IMG/VR virus record: IMGVR_UViG_3300037010_002901
Span: 1 to 64,000 of that record
DNA length: 64,000 nucleotides
From: a virus
Strand: one strand, 5' to 3'
This document shows, piece after piece, positions 61,685-64,000 of this stretch (position 1 is the stretch's first letter; every line of letters starts with the position of its first letter). The notes beneath the pieces are model-generated. The model made no database searches. It was not told the origin of the DNA and worked only from the letters and a program-made list of their open reading frames with translations. Both the position numbers and the translations under genes were made by a program.

Positions 61685-61775
61685 GTATATCCGAAACTAA
61701 TCTACATACCAATCTGAGCCCCCTTGCAGAGACTATACCAGAACGATAATGATAGATTAGAAAATTTCATGGCAC

Positions 61776-61783
61776 AAATATAG
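61776..61783 (-). promoter_or_regulatory. Candidate tRNA-operon promoter element
   Basis: TATATTTG at the start of the tRNA-Trp side unit; a T-rich -33 region lies 19 bases upstream. Confidence 0.45.
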
Positions 61784-61817
61784 AATTATTTTATTCACAT
61801 AAAAACTACAAAATTAC

Positions 61818-62063
61818 TCATACAAGAACCTTACTCAGCTCTTTCAGCACAGCATTCCATTTTTCCATACTGTCATACTCAATTACGATCGACTCCATCC
61901 CTTTGTAATAGAACTCTATAAACCAGCGGCGCCCGGAACCTTCACCCTCTACATACGAATATAAAAACCGGTAGTCTTCATGTTTAATCTGCAGGTGTAG
62001 AAGATCATTGACATAAACACACGTGGCATAAAGGCTTTTACAAACTCGAATTTCAAATGGCAT
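61818..62063 (-). CDS. Hypothetical protein, 81 aa
   Basis: Compact alpha/beta protein (RRWFIEFYYKGMESIVIEYD). No family recognised. It lies between tRNA-Met and the other tRNA genes. Confidence 0.55.
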   Translation of the reverse strand: MPFEIRVCKSLYATCVYVNDLLHLQIKHEDYRFLYSYVEGEGSGRRWFIEFYYKGMESIVIEYDSMEKWNAVLKELSKVLV

Positions 62064-62123
62064 GGTATAAAATTACAAAAAGCCGCCATTACTTACAGCT
62101 TTTGCATTCATAGGTTTTTTGTG

Positions 62124-62196
62124 TAGCGTGGGCGGGACTCGAACCCGCGACCTTCCGGTTATGAGCCGGACGAGCTACCAACTGCTCCACCCCGCA
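62124..62196 (-). tRNA. tRNA-Met (CAT)
   Basis: Anticodon stem TCCGG/CCGGA around CTCATAA, T-arm GCGGG/CCCGC with TTCGAGT, discriminator A. The acceptor TGCGGGG pairs with CCACGCT in only five of seven positions, with mismatches at the first and fifth pairs, so the gene may be degrading or edited. The anticodon arm lacks the GGG/CCC pairs of initiators. Confidence 0.8.
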
Positions 62197-62341
62197 ATAT
62201 TGTACTACATTTTCATCAACCGCCCTTTTAAAAGTTGCTGATCTCAAATGTAGCACGCAACAAACATAAATAAAAAAACCTTGCAAAAAAATAAGCAGTA
62301 TGTTTTTACGACGTTCCTGCTTTTTTAGATTTGAAATGCGA

Positions 62342-62461
62342 TCAATTTTCCAATTTTGGTTTATCTGCGGGTTTCTGTGCCTCACACCTTGCGGCCAGTC
62401 TGTCTCGTAAACAGATCCGGGTCTTGTTACCCCTACATTCCATCCATTCCTTTGCCGTCAC
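62342..62461 (-). CDS. Small basic protein, 39 aa (GTG start)
   Basis: The frame reads TAKEWMECRGNKTRICLRDR and so on to TGA, with a strong GAAGGGGAG-like Shine-Dalgarno immediately before the GTG. Cys and Arg rich. Kept with moderate confidence because the codon pattern is protein-like. Confidence 0.45.
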   Translation of the reverse strand: MTAKEWMECRGNKTRICLRDRLAARCEAQKPADKPKLEN

Positions 62462-62552
62462 TCTCCCCTTCTCATAGCAAGGTGGTTTATCTGCTTTCGC
62501 ATTTTTGGAGAGGTGTAAACGAACGCCAACCTTTCATACCGATGATGCCAAA

Positions 62553-62759
62553 TTAGGAAATTCGGCTGTACTTGTAATACTTTTTGATAAAATAGTCAAA
62601 ATACTCTCCAATACTGGGTGCGGAAATCAGTGACTCATATGTGTCTGAAGGCACATCCTCATACTGGTAAACACCGCCCCAGTTAAACTCTACCTCAAGT
62701 ATGCCATTTTCCCAGCCGATTGACTCAATATTTGAAGATGACACTGACTGTCTTTCCAT
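62553..62759 (-). CDS. KTSC-domain protein
   Basis: 68 aa matching the KTSC pattern: SSNIESIGWENGILEVEF, GGVYQYEDVPSDTYESLI and SIGEYFDYFIKKYYKYSRI. Such small domains accompany phage DNA or RNA enzymes; the role is unknown. The -7 promoter element is very close, so the mRNA may be almost leaderless. Confidence 0.8.
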   Translation of the reverse strand: MERQSVSSSNIESIGWENGILEVEFNWGGVYQYEDVPSDTYESLISAPSIGEYFDYFIKKYYKYSRIS

Positions 62760-62763
62760 ATCA

Positions 62764-62771
62764 CAAATTTA
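62764..62771 (-). promoter_or_regulatory. -7 element for the KTSC gene
   Basis: TAAATTTG, 4 bases from the ATG at 62759; upstream T-rich but no clean TTTG. Confidence 0.45.
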
Positions 62772-62854
62772 CAAAACTACATGGCATAAAAAAACCACCA
62801 GGCAGTTGTAATACCAGATGGCTGGATTTCAAAGCTCTGCGAGTTAAAAAGAAT

Positions 62855-63109
62855 TTATGCTTCCGATGGCGATATGACTACTTCATAATCGCTATCGATG
62901 ACAAACATATCTGTAGCGTCTTGATTAGTGGTGCGCAAAACAATACCAGTCCCGCCAGATAATTGATGATAAACAGAATTTGAATCATACGGAACTTGCA
63001 ACTCTATTTCAGTAGCAAGAGGACTCTGCCCTTCGCCGACATTATAATTTTTTGTTTGTTTTTTGGAAACGCATTTACATTTTACCTTAGTTGACTTGAT
63101 ACTGCTCAT
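62855..63109 (-). CDS. Hypothetical protein, 84 aa
   Basis: ATG at 63109 chosen (a promoter element lies at 63131-63138). N-terminal KCKCVSKKQ and a beta-rich body (ELQVPYDSNSVYHQLSGGTG). Resembles small virion-associated or DNA-associated proteins, but not identified. Confidence 0.6.
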   Translation of the reverse strand: MSSIKSTKVKCKCVSKKQTKNYNVGEGQSPLATEIELQVPYDSNSVYHQLSGGTGIVLRTTNQDATDMFVIDSDYEVVISPSEA

Positions 63110-63130
63110 GATATTTGATTTAGTAAGGTA

Positions 63131-63138
63131 CAAATATA
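63131..63138 (-). promoter_or_regulatory. -7 element for the 84-aa gene
   Basis: TATATTTG, 22 bases before the ATG, preceded by a T run. Confidence 0.5.
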
Positions 63139-63314
63139 AAAAAAAACCCTTTCCCGGAGCCGAAAGTTGGCTCAGGATTTTAAAGTCTCGTGTGTCTGGC
63201 ATTTCTGGGATGAACCCAAGCTACTTGCACCTGATCTTTTTGACTACCAGGTCATATCTCCAACACGCATTATGACCGAGATTGACGTAGCTGCAATTTC
63301 CCTATACTGCTTTC

Positions 63315-63728
63315 TCAGTTTTTAGTTTCTTGCGCCTGGTCTATCTCTTGCTGAGTTAGCTTCCACTCGCCATTGTACTGGGCGATATTAACCGGCCCCT
63401 CGAATTTTTTGCCTTTTATCCACCGATTGTACAGAAACCGGCCTTTTTTGTTCCAGCTCTGGGCCGCCTGCTTTAAGTTATAGCACTCAGGATTGAAGTA
63501 ACAAACCGTGCAGAGCTCTACATGGCAGCACACTTGAATAAGTTTTTCATCGTCCGGGGTAATGCTGATCACCGGCATACGGCCGCAGTTGCAGGGCCTC
63601 AAAAGCCGCTGCGCAGCACCTAGCTTGCCGCCGATCACGCTCATTGGCCTGGACAGACACAGGCGCATAAAAATCCTCTTCTTTTTCTGAGTGTTGAATG
63701 AGAACACCGGGGCAATGATTTTAAGCAT
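63315..63728 (-). CDS. Cys-rich zinc-finger-like protein, start uncertain
   Basis: 137 aa to the first ATG; an internal ATG at 63644 gives 109 aa and is plausible. The core has CNCGRMPVI, then CCHVELCTVCYFNPECYN, and an AAQSWNKKGR tail like Lar/Com-type restriction-alleviation or zinc-ribbon proteins. Function inferred from similarity in pattern only. Confidence 0.55.
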   Translation of the reverse strand: MLKIIAPVFSFNTQKKKRIFMRLCLSRPMSVIGGKLGAAQRLLRPCNCGRMPVISITPDDEKLIQVCCHVELCTVCYFNPECYNLKQAAQSWNKKGRFLYNRWIKGKKFEGPVNIAQYNGEWKLTQQEIDQAQETKN

Positions 63729-63759
63729 AAATCAAAAGTAAGAAAAAACCGCGCCGCGC

Positions 63760-64000
63760 TCGAATTTTTGACCAAAATCAACACCTCCCTCGCCCAAATA
63801 CACACAATCAACCCACTCATGCCAACAAAACAAAAACCAACTATAAAACCAGAAAAAAAATCCCACATAAATACAGCGGAAAAGTCATTCGCCCGATTGA
63901 CGCCCCCCTGTCGCGCGGTTCCAAATCGCTGTCGGGCGACCGCCTCCCCTCCCTTGGGGCTTACTTCCTCCTTCATTGCGATTAAAAGAAACAAAAGACA
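63760..64000. other. Unassigned stretch with GC-rich core
   Basis: No convincing gene. Bases about 63895-63955 are much richer in G and C than the rest and contain several short palindromes and the words CTGTCGCGCGG and CTGTCGGGCGACC. Could be an integration junction, host sequence or packaging/replication site. The remaining bases are A-rich. Confidence 0.4.

Noticed and set aside
63200-63300. A further tRNA on the - strand
   Set aside because: A stem ACCTGGT/ATCAGGT and a GGGTTCATCCC hairpin are visible, but the anticodon loop has the wrong size and no acceptor stem pairs.
63641-63994. 117-aa frame on the - strand at the right edge
   Set aside because: Composition is unlike the phage genes, it overlaps the Cys-rich gene in another frame and shows no recognisable domain.

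Overview
The window looks like most of a double-stranded DNA tailed phage, or a prophage in a contig, infecting a member of the Bacteroidota. Evidence for the host group is direct: several upstream regions carry the Bacteroidota-type promoter (TTTG, 19-20 bases, TAnnTTTG), and many genes lack Shine-Dalgarno sequences and sit behind A-rich leaders. A terminase - portal - scaffold-like - major capsid order followed by giant muzzle-like and internal virion-like proteins suggests a short-tailed phage, loosely like crAss-like and P22/T7-type podoviruses. No DNA or RNA polymerase gene was seen here.

Layout. (1) 1-4860, + strand: a run of small early-type genes, an ArsR-like winged-helix protein, a P-loop protein and a C5 cytosine methyltransferase, closed by a terminator. 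(2) 4859-49769, - strand, about 45 kb. Reading in the transcription direction (right to left) this holds a recombination set (RecT, YqaJ-type exonuclease, SF2 helicase), a HExxH protein, a chaperonin set (double-domain GroES, GroEL, a further GroES-like protein), terminase, portal, scaffold-like protein, major capsid, fibre-like proteins, neck/tail genes, a 1732-aa muzzle-like protein, three internal virion-like proteins (the largest 2316 aa), a tail protein with a signal peptide, small membrane proteins, a DUF6745 protein with 31 tandem 4-residue repeats, a probable lysis protein with a peptidoglycan-binding segment, an XRE repressor-like gene and a VRR-NUC nuclease. (3) 49860-60800, + strand: the replication arm (replisome organiser, DnaB helicase, J-domain protein, serine recombinase), then an IS1595-type transposase with companion genes sitting after a truncated DUF3850 gene, a RyR-DUF2158 protein, a candidate pseudoknotted small RNA, a broken HNH gene and a beta-class amino-methyltransferase. 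(4) 60851-64000, - strand: six tRNA genes (His, Pro, Gln, Phe, Trp, Met), at least two tRNA remnants and a few small genes including a KTSC-domain protein; the right edge is an unexplained GC-rich stretch.

How it works together. Two near-perfect divergent promoters at 49788-49890 appear to launch the leftward recombination/morphogenesis transcript and the rightward replication transcript. The most unusual aspects are a large folding apparatus (GroEL, three Cpn10 domains in two proteins, a J-domain protein) next to morphogenesis genes, and a set of structured RNA elements between genes: a tRNA minihelix-like element at the groEL/groES-like junction, a second tRNA-like element plus a branched RNA and an intrinsic terminator between recT and the rest of the leftward operon, and a pseudoknot-type RNA before the methyltransferase. 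Assignments by name rest on motif recognition by eye; no database search was run.
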